Shown here: positions 31,352 through 44,648 of the stretch, piece by piece | Layout of the letters: each line of letters starts with the position of its first letter | Numbering within the stretch: the first letter of the stretch is position 1 | Source of the DNA: Cladochytrium replicatum | Lineage: Eukaryota > Chytridiomycota > Chytridiomycetes > Cladochytriales > Cladochytriaceae | NCBI GenBank assembly: GCA_025526935.1 | Contig: JAHLKD010000002.1 | Coordinates: 62,001-126,000 of the forward strand | Reading direction: 5' to 3' | Length of the DNA stretch: 64,000 bases | The notes under the pieces: model-generated | What the model was told of the DNA's origin: nothing | Database searches by the model: none | What the model saw: the letters and a program-made list of their open reading frames with translations, nothing else | Made by a program: the position numbers and the translations under genes

Positions 31352-33367
31352 TCAAGTTAGAAAGGTCGCCTGGTCTTTGATCCGCATCCGCAATCTCGGC
31401 TTCGTACTCGCCACTTCCTCAAGCGCTCGTCTCGACTCTCCCCAATCAAACACCCCCGACTCGAGCGAAAGCAGCTGCAGCCGTTCGGAACCCCTCACAA
31501 AGTCCGTTAGCGCGTCCACAGACGTGCCGCTGAAATTGTTCCGGTTCCCATCCAGCACCATTATCTTCAGCCTCCGGATGCCAAACGCCGTCCGCGCCAA
31601 GTATCGCAGGAACTCCGCCCATCCGCTCCCAGAAACTCCATACTGACTCTCAATGTTCAGCGCCGTCAGGCTCGCGTTCCGATCCAACCCGTCCCGCACA
31701 AGCTGGATCAGGTGCTCATTCGTCAACCCGTTCTTGGACAAAATCAGCCGTTTGAGCGTCGAGGTTGACTGCAGGATCTCGCAGAGCACACAGACGACAC
31801 AGTACTCCAAACACATCCCCGAAAGATCGAGGAGCTTGAGTCTCGGAATGCTGCCCACCGCGCTCCAGTACGACAGCATCGTGGGACTAGATGGAGCCAT
31901 CCAGTCCTGTCGAACAAACTGTGCCTGTGGGAACGCGACGTGGAGCTGCTCGAGCTGGGAGAGTGCGGGAGATCGGTGCAGAAGCGTCGAGATCCCTTCG
32001 ACGACTTCGCGTCTGAACGCCCGGCCGAAACTCCCATCGTCCGTGCTGATCTGGAGGCTCTTCAGCGAAGCTTGAGAATTCCAGAGGGATTCTAAGAGGT
32101 CGGCGTAGAGCTGGTACTCTTCGACTTTCACGTGCAGCGAGTGGAGCTTTTCAGAGTTCCGTATTATTTGTGTCAGAACACCACCGAATGGCGCGATCTC
32201 GTTGGTCCGTGTTCCGGTGAGTATCTGCATCCCGATTCTGAGCACCTCGAGCGTCGGTATGAGCGACCGCATTCCTGCCTCGAACTGACACCAGTTCTCC
32301 AGGTCGGCAGCGCCTTGAAGCGCGTGAATCAGTCGGATATCCAATCGCAACGTGGTGAGTCTGAGGCTCGAGAGCAGTTTGCCAAGATCCGAAATCCCCA
32401 CAGTGCTAAGCGTGAGCGAAAAGTTGATTGTTACAATGTTTGACATTGGAATAAACTGCAACATCGTCAGGTTGTTTCTTCTGTATATCTCCGGTGGCGA
32501 GAAGCACAGCAGTGTGAGGGAGCGTGCCGCAAGCAGAAGCTGCGGGTTCTGCATCAGGCTCACAGGCATCCGACTCTTGGTTTCCATAACGAGTTTTGGG
32601 GCATCCCAGATGAAATGGGTGCGAAACATCATTGGTAGAAGGAGCGCTCTGATGCGTCGGCATGTGGTTGCCAAGGTGAGCAACGAAACAAGCCAGGATT
32701 TATCGGTTGGAGGAAGCAGTTGCCACCCATTCGCCCAAGGGTCGATTCTTTCTCGAAAGGTCTTATTTTCGTAGTTGTCCCACATATCCGATCCGACCAT
32801 GAACCAAAAGTCGAGAGGAAGGACATGCAGGTGAGAGACCTGACGATACTCTTCTGGGATAGCAGCACATATCATCTTGATAGGGTCCAACGCTAACATC
32901 ATGGAGTGAAACGAATTTCTATATGAAACAAATGAGTAGTTCTGCGGTATCAATTCCACGTTTGGTGGAAAGCCTGATTCAATGAACCCTTGATTAACAA
33001 AATACGGAGGTCCAAAGGCCTCAGGATTGACAGGCGGAACCGACAGCCCGACACACCCATCATTAATGACAAGCCACAGGTCTTTTTTTCGGTGTGGGGG
33101 GCGATACTTGAAAACATACAACTAGCAGGACGGAGATATTAGGTTGGAGGTGAGGGAAAGGAAAGTGACTACTGTTGTGGAAGGGAATGTGAAATTGGTG
33201 GACGTTGTTGCCAGTGTCATGTCGGCACTGCAGATCGCCACCAGCCTCAATAAAGGAGAATTGTTCGCCGTGGGAGTTGAAACAGCGATGATATCATTCT
33301 CGAAACGCTCGTGCCGGAGAACAATTCTATTGGGAAACCACGTGGCATCAATGTCCGTAATGTGCAC
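31352..33367 (-). CDS. Leucine-rich-repeat F-box-like protein
   Basis: Two exons (33367-33173 and 33121-31352) give about 654 residues. The frames of the two exons are in register and separated only by a TAG. I read this as the end of a 51-base intron (GTAGTC to TGCTAG) rather than a broken gene. A central block, VSLLTLATTCRRIRALLLPM, resembles the end of an F-box. Irregular leucine-rich repeats follow (LTTLRLDIRLI, LHSLHVKVEEY, LKSLQISTD, LKLLDLSGMCLE, LKRLILSKNGLT, LTALNIESQYG, LQLLSLESG). Such proteins usually act as substrate adaptors of SCF ubiquitin ligases. The F-box assignment is weak, the LRR assignment firmer. Confidence 0.6.
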
Positions 33368-33764
33368 AGCATTTGCAAAGTGGTGGGAGAACCGAATGGT
33401 TCGATTGCAAGTTTCTTATACATGAACGAAAAACGCTATGGCTCTGTGTACACACTTAGCTACTAAAAAAGAACAGTCTCTCCGCCAAAGTATTCTTTCT
33501 ACGCGACGGAAAATGATTGGAGCTTAATAAACAAATGCTTACAAAACAAAAAGGTGCTTCATGAACGAAAGAAAAGAGCAAGCGGGCGGAGCGCGTACAG
33601 GGAAGTACAAAGCAGATCGCGGATCAGCGTAAATCAAAACCCATGGATCTCAAGCAATTAGGTTGATGATGTGCTGGATCTCAAAGACCGACCGTTTCTG
33701 CTGGTTGAACTGCGATCCAGCGACAGCGACGACGACGAAGGCGAAACCGTCTGTGTGGTTGCGT
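33368..33764. other. Intergenic
   Basis: No supportable coding frame lies between the two minus-strand F-box-like genes, apart from possible untranslated sequence of both. Confidence 0.35.
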
Positions 33765-34931
33765 TCAAAACGATGCACTCAAGCCAGAGGCTTGCGACAC
33801 AGCCTGTGCGTCGCTAGGCACCGGCGTCGCAGGTGACGTGATCGTTGGTGCAACCACTGGCGTCTCTGATCCAGAAGTCGTACCCGCATTCACAGGGATG
33901 TTCTCCGTAATTACCAGCGGAGGTCTAACGCCAATCAGCGTCCTCTCCGACGTCCTATCCATCTGCTCCTTCACCTCCAAGGCTTTCGCCGGGTCCCTGA
34001 CGCACTCCAAAAGCAGCGCAGCGCGGTCGAGCGAGCGGTCGATGTTGTTCAATTCCCTGCTCTTCATCCTCAGGTCCTCGGAAATTGTGCAGTACTGCAA
34101 GCACGCCGCGACGATGATGAGGAGCTTGTGGCCTGCCATCGAAACGTCGCGGAGGCGTTCGTAGGTGATCGAGGGGTCGAGCATGATGATCCGCTCGACC
34201 CGTTTGGCGGCCGGGTAGGGGATGTGCTCCACACCCATGCGGAGGTTCGTGATCCAGGTCTTGAAGTCGTACCGCGTCATGAGCTTCTTGATTGTTGGCC
34301 ATGTCATCCGCGGCTCGCTGTCCAACGCCACGTCGCTAATGCTGATGTTGTTGGCGCTCGTGTTGGAGGAGCCCTCTTCAAACGACGGTGTGCGTGACCG
34401 TCCCAGAGACGATATATTCGAATGTGTCCCGTTGTTCCCCATGCCAACACTAAACGAGTTGGCGCCCTTTAAAATACATAGACACTCACAAACGGTTTGA
34501 AGCTCAGGTGGTGGTGTTGTGTACCACGTCGCCTCGGTGATTTCATTGGTGCTGATGTTTCTGAGGAACTGGCGATAATGTCTCAAGTGCGGGCGTTTCA
34601 CTTTCTCCGCTTCAAAGAATCGCTTTGCGGATAGTGTGCGACGGACTGACAGCTCCATTGTTGTTGTTTCGAGGCGGGAAGCTAGGACGTCTTCTACGAG
34701 CCGTTTCATGTGCGTGGACGCGTAGCGCATTGTAAGAAGGACGGACGTGTCCGTTTTGCCAAAGACGAGAAGAAACAGTTCGTTTGGCAGGTCGACAGTT
34801 GGTCCAAGCTTTGAAGGGAGTTCGGGCTTCTCGTCCTTTTTCAGCAAAGCGAGCTGGTCGAGAGCACCAGCAAAGCGCATCAACGGAGCGTCGTTTGAAG
34901 ACGACAGAATGCGCTGGTGTGAGAAGGACAT
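33765..34931 (-). CDS. F-box-like hypothetical protein
   Basis: Single-exon frame of 388 codons. An F-box-like stretch sits near residues 46-90 (VDLPNELFLLVFGKTDTSVL followed by MRYASTHMKRLVEDVL). After it come a conserved-looking central helical region (WPTIKKLMTRYDFKTWITNL, then ERIIMLDPSITYERLRDV) and a Thr/Ser/Pro-rich C-terminus. I recognise no further domain. The coding DNA is clearly richer in G+C than the flanks. A role as an SCF adaptor is only suggested by the F-box-like part. Confidence 0.6.
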   Translation of the reverse strand: MSFSHQRILSSSNDAPLMRFAGALDQLALLKKDEKPELPSKLGPTVDLPNELFLLVFGKTDTSVLLTMRYASTHMKRLVEDVLASRLETTTMELSVRRTLSAKRFFEAEKVKRPHLRHYRQFLRNISTNEITEATWYTTPPPELQTVCECLCILKGANSFSVGMGNNGTHSNISSLGRSRTPSFEEGSSNTSANNISISDVALDSEPRMTWPTIKKLMTRYDFKTWITNLRMGVEHIPYPAAKRVERIIMLDPSITYERLRDVSMAGHKLLIIVAACLQYCTISEDLRMKSRELNNIDRSLDRAALLLECVRDPAKALEVKEQMDRTSERTLIGVRPPLVITENIPVNAGTTSGSETPVVAPTITSPATPVPSDAQAVSQASGLSASF

Positions 34932-35195
34932 CGAACGGGAACTGAAATCTGGATAACACGCTTAGCGTTTGGTATTTGAGGTGAAGACGTGGCTCAGGAA
35001 CAAAGTCCAAAAATACCGAATTAGTTCAACAAAATAGTTGCGGAACGGGCGTCGAGAGTGTGGCATTCTTAACTCATAGATGATGTAGCAGCCTGTGGAA
35101 TATACATGCGGCTCGCAAAAGCAACACAGAACCTTGCGACAAAATGACATGGGGAATAAAACAGAGGAATAAGTAACACAACGCTGGTTGACCCT
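34932..35195. other. Intergenic
   Basis: No gene recognised. The stretch separates the CDF transporter's stop from the start of the F-box-like gene. Confidence 0.3.
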
Positions 35196-36765
35196 TCACA
35201 GTGTTTTGAAGTGCTCTGGGCGATGCGAGCTCTCGTAATCAAGGTGTACAAATGCACGTTCCACACCCTCGACCGTTTCCAGCTTCACTTGGAGCTCCTC
35301 TCCGATATCGTGCGCTTCCTTGAGCGACATTCCCTCTGGGAGCACAATGTCCACTTCAACCCAGTAGAGCGCTCCGGAGCTGTATGCACGCACAGTGTCT
35401 ACCTCCTTGATGCGGTGTGGGTCGTGGGTCAGTGCAATGTAGGTCAGCTTCTGCATGAACGAAGGCTCGGCGGTTTTGCCAATGATCAGCTGGATTTGCT
35501 CTGTACAACGCAGAAAGTTGGTTAAATCAATACCCCGTTCAAGGGCTCGTTTCACAAACCATATGCAGTTGTTGCCCAGCTTCGCATGATCAACAAGCCG
35601 ATAATGATTGCGCCTGCGGGATCCAGCCACCACACATATCGGAAACCGAGATACGACAATGTAACGCCGAACGTGTTCAAAACAACGTCGTTGATGTTGT
35701 CCTGGGCAAGCACCTTTGCAGTCGGGTATTGGCGCATAATCCAGCAATAGCAAAACATCACAACCTTAATGACTAGATTTCCAATTGGGCGGTCAGTTTT
35801 TGTCCACTATTTTGGTCACAAAACCTTACAGATTGCAAATCCGATAATTCCGATTGTGAGAGGGGTAAGATCGAATTCGCGGAATCCTGCTGCCAATGAT
35901 CGACCAGCTTCGGTCTACGAGACAGAATCTGATCAGTTTTTGTTTAATGTGCAACATGATCAAATACGACACTCACAAGAAGCTGGACCGACAATGAGGC
36001 CATCAAACAACTGAAAACAATAATTCCAGCCGTTTCCAGTCGCCGTGCTCCGACAGGGAATTTCTCTGGGTTGCTTTTCTTTGATGTCCACGATGTGTAT
36101 AGCAACACTACAGAAAAATTTGCAGCTAAGTCCCAATACGTTGACCAGTATTTAACTAACTTACCGCCGTTGCAGGCCAAGTCCAAGAACGCATCAAAGC
36201 ATGTCGCAAACAAACTAAGCGATCCCGATGAAATCGCAGCGTACAACTGCAGCCCCAAAAGCAGCACGTTCACCGCGACCGTTCCGTAGACCGCAATCTT
36301 GAGCTTCACAAGACGCTGCTCCTCACCCGGCTCGCGGTAGTGCGCTGGACGAAGCAAGTCGTCGATAAGCTCATTCTGCGCCTCGTAGAACTGCATGACC
36401 TTGCGGCCCATCCGTCCACGGTGTGTCCTCTTGATTTCGTCCGGGTCCATCTTCCTTGCAGAGAGTAACAGTGGGTCCGAAGGGTTGTCGGAGACGGGAC
36501 TTGCGCCGTATCTGAGACCACCGGTGATGGAGGAACGGGAAGAGCCCGGCCCGTCGGATAAGAGACCTGTTTGGTCTGCGGGGCTTACTGGTACGCCTAG
36601 AGGATTAGTTTCATCTTCGCTTGACTGAGCGGCTGGTCTGTAGGAAGGAGTGGTATGTTGGGCACGCGAGCTGATTACAACGAGAGCGGGGTCCCTGCGA
36701 ACAGAAGCTGGCGAGCCGGACTCTATATCGGCATGCATTTCTGTAGACGCGAGCGAGTACGACAT
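35196..36765 (-). CDS. Cation diffusion facilitator (CDF) transporter
   Basis: Proton antiporter of the CDF family (Zn, Mn or Fe) in an intracellular or vacuolar membrane. Five exons: 36765-36165, 36107-35977, 35914-35825, 35764-35560 and 35500-35196, giving 443 residues. About 160 hydrophilic residues precede the first membrane segment (IAVYGTVAVNVLLLGLQLYA). Seen directly: SGSLSLFATCFDAFLDLACN with the family's two metal-site aspartates, NPEKFPVGARRLETAG, AQDNINDVVLNTFGV, and a cytosolic C-terminal domain (VEVDIVLPEGMSLKEAHDIG then VERAFVHLDYESSHRPEH). The DxxxD sites and PVGARR resemble the fungal and plant Mn-type CDFs, so manganese is a reasonable guess, not proven. Confidence 0.88.
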
Positions 36766-37140
36766 GTGGGAAATGCAAGTGGGGAAGAGTCTTGTTGAGT
36801 CAGAGGCAGATATTTAAACGATGTGAAAACAAAAAAGTGTCCGCGATGAATGTGTCGGCACCGAGCGTGGAGAGTGGCTTTGAAACCCCAGGGAAACGAA
36901 GATTTGACATCCGTTCTTTTATTTTTGGAAGCAGCCCTGGGGACAGGGACACCGTGATTTGTTACTCTTGTTGTTGGCAAGCAATTAATACCATGTCTCA
37001 GATTCCACCGCTGTTTGGCGAAATAAGAAATGATACGTATTAATGACAAATACAGGTTGACAATAGCTTAACAATGAATATCGTGGGTTAGAAAGGTTAT
37101 ACAATGAGAGCAGAAGCGAAAGTGAAAGACCGAGCTAGTT
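36766..37140. other. Intergenic
   Basis: No supportable gene lies between the CDF start and the HPPD stop. Confidence 0.35.
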
Positions 37141-38583
<1,443 letters not shown>

Positions 38584-39081
38584 GTTTGAACGATTACAAG
38601 CGAGCGGTATTAAGCGATGTAGAGCAGGAGATTCTCAGAAAAATGTTTTTGATTTCCCTAATAAACTTTCAGGTTTTTTTACATGATGTGCTAGAACTCG
38701 GCGACACCACATTTGGAACATGCGTTGCTGTGGTGGTGGTGATGAACCACCTGGACGATTGTGTGAAGCTTTCGTTGAACGTTGGTTGCTGTGCGATACC
38801 AATAGAATAATAAAATCAATCCCGGGTTTAATCCCGAAAGTGTAAGAACGTTTTGTGTTGGAGTTCGTCCAAACAAAACCAACAGTTCCAACCAAGATTC
38901 TAAGGTCGTCTCTTCCCTTTGAAGTAATTGACGCCGAAGTACCGTCATTCTCCGCAGATAACCCCAACTCGCACTTTCAAGTAGGTAATCCAAAACTATT
39001 CTCGAGTTGGTCTTGTGGTGTTTGTGTTGGAGTAATGTCGCCTAATGACAGAATGAACAAACTCCATGTTGTACAAAGCGT
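38584..39081. other. Intergenic
   Basis: No supportable gene. Short frames on both strands have no recognisable content. Confidence 0.35.
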
Positions 39082-40542
39082 TTAAACATGATGCAACTGA
39101 GCCTTCCCCGCCAGCCTATCACGTTTCCGTTCATGTGCACCCTTCTGAAGTGCCCTTTCTCTCTCGCTGACTGCCACAGCACGCGGAACTTTCACAAGAC
39201 TTCCTTTCTGGTCCACCGCCGCCAGAGTCAAATACCCTTCATTCGTCAATATCACTTTGTTTGTTCTTAGGTCCTCCTTCTCGACCGTGACGTACACTTC
39301 GACCGAGTGTTCGAACGCCATAGATACAATCCCACGAACGATGATCGTGTCTCCAATCTTGGTCGCTGGAGAACCGTTTTTAAAGAAGTGGATTGGAAAG
39401 AAAATGGATTCTCACGTACGTGACAGAAATTGGATCGAGTCCAGACTTGCGGTGAGGAGCTGAGAGCGGCAATGGCGAGAGGCTGCCATGACTGCACAGT
39501 AATCCATCCATTTCATGATCTGACCACCGAATGTAATCTGGAGGGAGTTGGCGTGTTCAGGGAACACCAGCTGCAAGCATTCTGTGATGCTTTTGTTGGA
39601 AACTGTCAATAGAAGAAAACCGATCGCGAAAATAAATCATACCTGTCCTTGCACCAGCGCTGGTCCACTGCACTCCTCCGAACAGTCACCGAATCCTCAT
39701 CCTCGCTCATCTCAGCAACCAGCTTCTTTTTCAAAAGCTCCGCCCTCGGATCCGACGGGCGTTTCAAAAGCAGTGCTGGTGCGGGTTCTCCCGCCGCAGT
39801 CGAAGCCTCCTCTGCCTGTCTCCGTTTCTTGGACGCAATGCGTTCCCCCCGTCGTTGGTCGGCTTCCTCCCACCTTCTTATCTCGTCTTCGGTCTCTGGG
39901 ACGAGCTCGCACACTCGCTGCGGACGACCTTCAGGCGAGACGCACACAAAGGTCAAGTACGCATGACAGCAAAATCGCCGCACGCCGGTGGTAAGGTCTT
40001 CGCCTTCCACCTTGACGCCGACTTCCATTGAGCTGTTCCAGCTACGATTGACTTTCGCTTTGAGGATGCAGAGGTCACCCACCCGGAGTGGAGAGAGGAA
40101 GTGGACGGCATCAACGGACGCAGTCACAGCAGGCTGACCCGCGTGTCCTGAATTCAGGCAGAAAGGAAAGTTGATGATTGACAATCAAAAGAGGACAAAC
40201 TGCAGTTACGTTTTGCGGCAATTCCGGCGCACACGTCAATCCACGCAAGAATCACACCGCCAAAGGCGATTCCTCGAGGATCCGCATGCTCCGGGATAAG
40301 GAGCTCATGCATTACCGTCCTGAAATAACAAATGCTTAGGATCCGAGGCCGTACGTCGTCACCATCACTCACCTCGACTCGTTAGCAGATTTCTTCTCCA
40401 GTCGGACCGGCTGTTCATCTTCCCTTTTAACGACGGTTGCATTTGCAACTGTAGGTTTGACTCTGGTTGCTCTCCACAGCCATGCCACCAGCAACGCTGA
40501 CAAGATGGCAGTTGTGGAGACCACAACTGCGCGATTCTCCAT
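39082..40542 (-). CDS. Double-hotdog acyl-CoA thioesterase
   Basis: Hydrolyses acyl-CoA to free acid and CoA. Five exons: 40542-40373, 40319-40210, 40147-39643, 39589-39420 and 39365-39082, giving 412 residues. An N-terminal membrane segment (TTAILSALLVAWLW) precedes two hotdog domains. The first has ELLIPEHADPRGIAFGGVIL, SVDAVHFLSPLRVGD and CCHAYLTFVCV. The second has LQLVFPEHANSLQITFGGQI, SLDSIQFLSPTKIGDTIIV and EGYLTLAAVD. A charged linker of about 80 residues separates them. This matches the tandem-hotdog ACOT7/ACOT9 type. The start at MENRAVV is the simplest choice; in-frame ATGs at 40566 and 40635 would add a more basic N-terminus and possibly mitochondrial targeting. Confidence 0.85.
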
Positions 40543-40749
40543 GATCCGGTGTGGCGTCAACGCCATACCTAGTTTCTTAAATCCGAGAGAACGACAGTTT
40601 GCAGGAGCATTAATGCCGTTCCGAAAGGCTCCCATTCGAGTACAGAGCCGAGTCCCGTTCCTCGAGGTTCGGATCACTCGTTGGATTGGTATACTGCTGT
40701 TCGTGTTCTGAACGCATATGTGCAAAGGGCTTCGAGTACGTCGGCAGAG

Positions 40750-41249
40750 TTAAACGATCATTGCCCACAAGTTCGGTGACGGGATTAACTTTTCCAAATC
40801 AAGGTTCGTCCTGCGTACCTCGGATCCAACGCATCGAAAAAAGTATGACGCAGACGACCAAAGTCCCAACTCCATTCTCCGATCCACAAACCAAGCTGCG
40901 TACGCCGCCTCGTTGACAGTTTCGTCGGGATCCAGATGCTTGTAGTCGTGAAAGTGGTAATGGCTCCAGTTGAGAATGAAGTCGAGTATGTGATACCTGA
41001 TCGATTGTTTCTTAAGTAGGTATCGACAGCACGATGGGCTGAGAGGAGGGAGAGGTTTTCTGGAAACGCACATTGGAGAATCATGAATTGGATTTCAAGC
41101 GGGAGCTGCTTCGATGGTGCGGAAATCTCCGGCAAGTCGGCTGATACTCCTGGAGCCGGATTCGCTATCCGAAGCAATTTTCTCATTGAGCCAAAGGGTG
41201 TAATGATGTTAGAAAAATTGAATGACCGTGAAGTGTCTTTCGGATGCAA
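40750..41249 (-). CDS. Short F-box-like protein, frame broken
   Basis: The first part, from the ATG at 41249, reads LPLEIQFMILQCAFPENLSL, which resembles an F-box. After about residue 85 the better protein-like sequence continues in another frame (RYHILDFILNWSHYHFHDYK, then ELGLWSSASYFFRCVG) to a stop at 40750. No intron fits, so a one-base frameshift near 40990-41010 is likely, either real or a sequencing error. The gene diverges from the PhoD gene across an 820-base spacer. The family assignment is weak. Confidence 0.35.
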
Positions 41250-42073
41250 GCATTCGGACAGCCGAAGATGGTCATCGAGCGCGTCTTAGTTCGCATCTTT
41301 GATGTCCATTTGCCAGGTTCGACATTCGAGTGAACCCAGTTCCACTATTGTCTACAGCAAGATATTTAGCTTTGATTATTTAATCGAAAACCATTTTCGA
41401 TTAAATACTCAATTCTTTACATTAGAAGAAAATTAGTTCACTGTCTTCTTCACACTGCCGATTGTGGTTATTCGAGGATCCTGAATCTGAACAGAGAAAC
41501 TATCACCAATCGTACACTCTGATATTTGGTTTACTGCACTGTGCAGATTTTCACCCTGTTGCTATTTCCATTCATGGTAGGATATTTCTCTCTTATTCCA
41601 TGAATTTCCATAGTCTATGAGTATTTGTTGCTATTTAAGCACTGTTCCCTCTCTATGAATGTATGAGCGGCGACATGGTTGCATCTCATGAATTTCCGTT
41701 CCACAACATTGTGAAACAAAAAAATTATGCATAAAATAAGAATTGCAAAGAGGATGATCACAGTAATGATTCCATATCAGCCTTTCTTTTATGAAACCCC
41801 ACCCGGCCCCCCACTTGCTTTGCTGTCGTTTGAGATCACGAACATTTCAAGCGATGCGGCAATCACCATCCTCGATCTTGCCAAAAGCGGATATGTTCCT
41901 CCAACCATCAACGCACGCGAGGGAGAAAAGTCAGGGGCAGCTCAAACTACAATATTTTTATGTCCCTGATGAAGTTATTTTGTTTCTGTCCATGATCACC
42001 ACGGCAACTCGTGCTGTTTGGGACGCAATAAATTGGATCTGATCCTCAACTCTCCAAGTGCTGAACCGAAACA
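41250..42073. other. Long divergent spacer with a perfect palindrome
   Basis: AT-rich, non-coding stretch of 824 bases between the short F-box-like gene and the PhoD gene. It holds the 13-bp inverted repeat at 41378-41406 and several scattered copies of CATGAATTTCC-like sequence (41599, 41687). Confidence 0.45.
41378..41406. promoter_or_regulatory. Perfect 13-bp inverted repeat
   Basis: ATTTAATCGAAAA, then CCA, then TTTTCGATTAAAT. Both arms match fully. It could be a dimeric transcription-factor site or a hairpin in an untranslated region; nothing in the sequence decides between these. Confidence 0.5.
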
Positions 42074-44150
42074 ATGCGTTCGCAATCTCACCTCATCGCT
42101 TTCTTCCTCCTCTGCGCGACAGCATGCGCAACTGCCATTCGTAACATCGCGTATGACTCGCCTTTTGTCGATGTTGATCACTTCAATGGCGTCGCGCTCC
42201 ACCGTCGTGAGCACTTGACGCTCTCGCGCCGTGCGTCCAATGACTCGGGAGCGAAGTTTAACCATGGAGTTGCCTCGGGTGATCCCGATTCCACTTCGGT
42301 AAGCATGAAATGCTACTCGGTTTCGGGGATCTGACACTCATTACAACCTCAAGGTTTTGCTTTGGACTCGAGTTACCCCTTCGTCTTCCAGCATCTCGGC
42401 TGTAACCGTCCAGTACGAGGTCGCAAAGGTCGGAGATCTCAACAACGCAGCGAACTTCTCGGGAATCGTTTCCACCGGGACCGTTGATACCACTGCCGCC
42501 GTTGGTGATGATAATTGAAAAAAATGCTTAGTGGGGATACTGATTTCAAAGTTGCTTATTGATCTGCAGACTGGACTGTCAAGATCATCGTCGACTCGCT
42601 CGCTCCCGGGACAGTGTACTACTACCGCTTCAAGCCTTCCGGCAGCAGCACTTACTCCCCCACCGGTCGCACCAAGACATTCCCTGCATCTGGTGTTCCC
42701 ACAGCAAGTGCGCGCTTTGCGTTCTTCAGGTGATTATAGCAAGGGCGTACATTTGGTTTGCACGCTGAAGGTGGGTTGAATATATAGTTGCCAGTCTTAC
42801 GGATGGGGTCGGTTCAATGCACACAGGCTCGCTAGCAACCGCAACCTCGACTTCACCGTTCACTTAGGTGACTATATGTATGTGCCTGGGGGCCAGACCA
42901 AGTCATACGCTGAAGACTGTCATTGACCTTTTTCACCAGCTATGAATACGGAGGCATCGTTGCTGGTATCTACAGGACTGTCAACCCCAACCGCGAGATC
43001 ATTTCGCTCGCCGACTACCGGTACTGTTGAAGCGAGGTGTCATTTATTTAGTCCACAACTGAAACTTTTTCGATTAGCACCCGTTACCAGCAGTACCGTG
43101 CTGATGCAGACCTTGCTGGATTGCACCGCGTTGCTCCAATGATCGCAGTCTGGGATGACCACGGTATGTTGTATTCTCACCAAACATGGAAGATTCATGA
43201 GCTAATTATCTGTATCTTTATCAGAGTTTGCGAACAATGCCTACACCGACGGCGCCGAAAACCATACCCCAAGCTCTGAGGGATCATGGGCCACTCGCAA
43301 GGCTGCTGCTGCCCGCGCTTACTACGAATGGCTCCCCATCCGGCGTCTGGTCACTGACACCAACCTCAAGATCTACCGTTCGTTCACCTACGGTGCACTT
43401 TTGGACTTGGTGATGCTCGACACTCGCATTGCCGGCCGTAACGCTGAAGCCACCTCCGCCGCTCAGGTCAACAACGCTTCTCGAACTCTCTTGGTAGGGA
43501 TGAAGCCAAGTGATTTGGTTCGTCCATCTAAAGTTTCTCAGGGTTTCGAGCAGGAGGCGTGGTTGGATGGTCAGTTGAAGGCTTCTACTGCGAAATGGCG
43601 AATCATTGGAAACCAGGTCATGATTATGCCACTTCTGGACGGCAGCGGTGTGGGAAAAAACTACGACCAATGGTATACCTGCAGCAACGAGTTTTTCAAA
43701 ACGTACCATGGTTGCTGATGTTCAAATCATAGGGATGGTTTCATTCCCGCCCGCAACAGGCTTTTGAACACCATCACATCCAACAACATCTCCAACGTCG
43801 TCTTCATCACCGGCGACACTCACGTCGCTTACGCCGGTGACGTTACCCCTACCCCACGCAACTCTGCGACTTACAACGCCGCGACTGGAGCGGGATCAGT
43901 GGCGGTCGAACTCGTCGGCCCAAGTGTGACGAGCCCTAGCGGCGGTGCCGGTGGAACGACTGGAAACAACCCCCACATTCGCTACATTGACGCTTCCAAG
44001 CGCGGTTACGTCGTGGTGGAAGTTACCCCACAGAAGGTGACTGGGCAATACTGGTTGGTCAGCACTGTCGTTTCCACGAGCAACTCGGAGTCGCTTGCAA
44101 AGTCGCTGGTCGTCAACGATGGACAGCCCTACCTTCGTGTTGCTGCATAA
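42074..44150 (+). CDS. PhoD-like phosphatase/phosphodiesterase, secreted
   Basis: Metallophosphoesterase of the PhoD family (alkaline phosphatase D-like). Nine exons: 42074-42298, 42354-42504, 42570-42729, 42788-42877, 42940-43020, 43078-43163, 43225-43493, 43542-43672 and 43733-44150, giving 536 residues. Begins with a signal peptide (HLIAFFLLCATACATA). Seen directly: FNHGVASGDPDSTSVLLWTR (the PhoD N-terminal domain), ARFAFFSCQSYGWGR, VHLGDYIYEYGG, PMIAVWDDHEFANNAYTDGA with the catalytic D-D-H-E, LDTRIAGRN, and VFITGDTHVAYAGDV with metal-binding GD-H. The protein probably acts outside the cell in phosphate release. I see no clear phosphate-response promoter site. Confidence 0.92.
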
Positions 44151-44648
44151 GGAGTCACACACTTTCTTAATCAGCACCTTGTGCATTAACATCATTCAGA
44201 TGCACTCACTTTCATTGCCTCATCATCATGTTCTCTTCTTTATATCTTTGGTTAATTTCTATCTTGGAATAAGCGTTTCCATCTGTCTTGCTAGTTTCAT
44301 GAATACACACGAGTATTGGGTGTTTATCAGATTTGCTTGTTCCACTTCCAACCACAGTTTTTGCAGTTTGTGATTTGCTGGAGCTTCTCAAGCTGTGGAG
44401 ATAGCGGGGATCACACTTCCTTGCTAGCAATCTGCATGCAGTTTGCAAGTAGGTTACGTGAACCCACCAACTCGTAATTTTGTCAAGTGAGTCCCACATC
44501 TCGTCTCAAAATGAAGGGTACATTCGAATTTGTTAATTGGCGGTTTTGTATTATTTTTGTTTTTTTGTCAGTGTGATGGACTCTCACTCAGAAGCACTCG
44601 CGACAGTATAAAAAGAAATATCATATCTTGTTGAGCATGCTGCTCAGT
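44151..44648. other. Intergenic, convergent spacer
   Basis: The 3' ends of the PhoD and SAM synthetase genes face each other. AT-rich, no coding frame supported. Confidence 0.4.

Noticed and set aside
1-34000. TAG codons interrupting otherwise good frames (near 50, at 3704 and at 33122), suggesting stop-codon reassignment
   Set aside because: Two of the three fit as intron ends (AACTAG, TGCTAG) with plausible donors. Many genes in the window end in TAG at the family's normal C-terminus (BRE, DENR, the P-type ATPase), so TAG is a normal stop.
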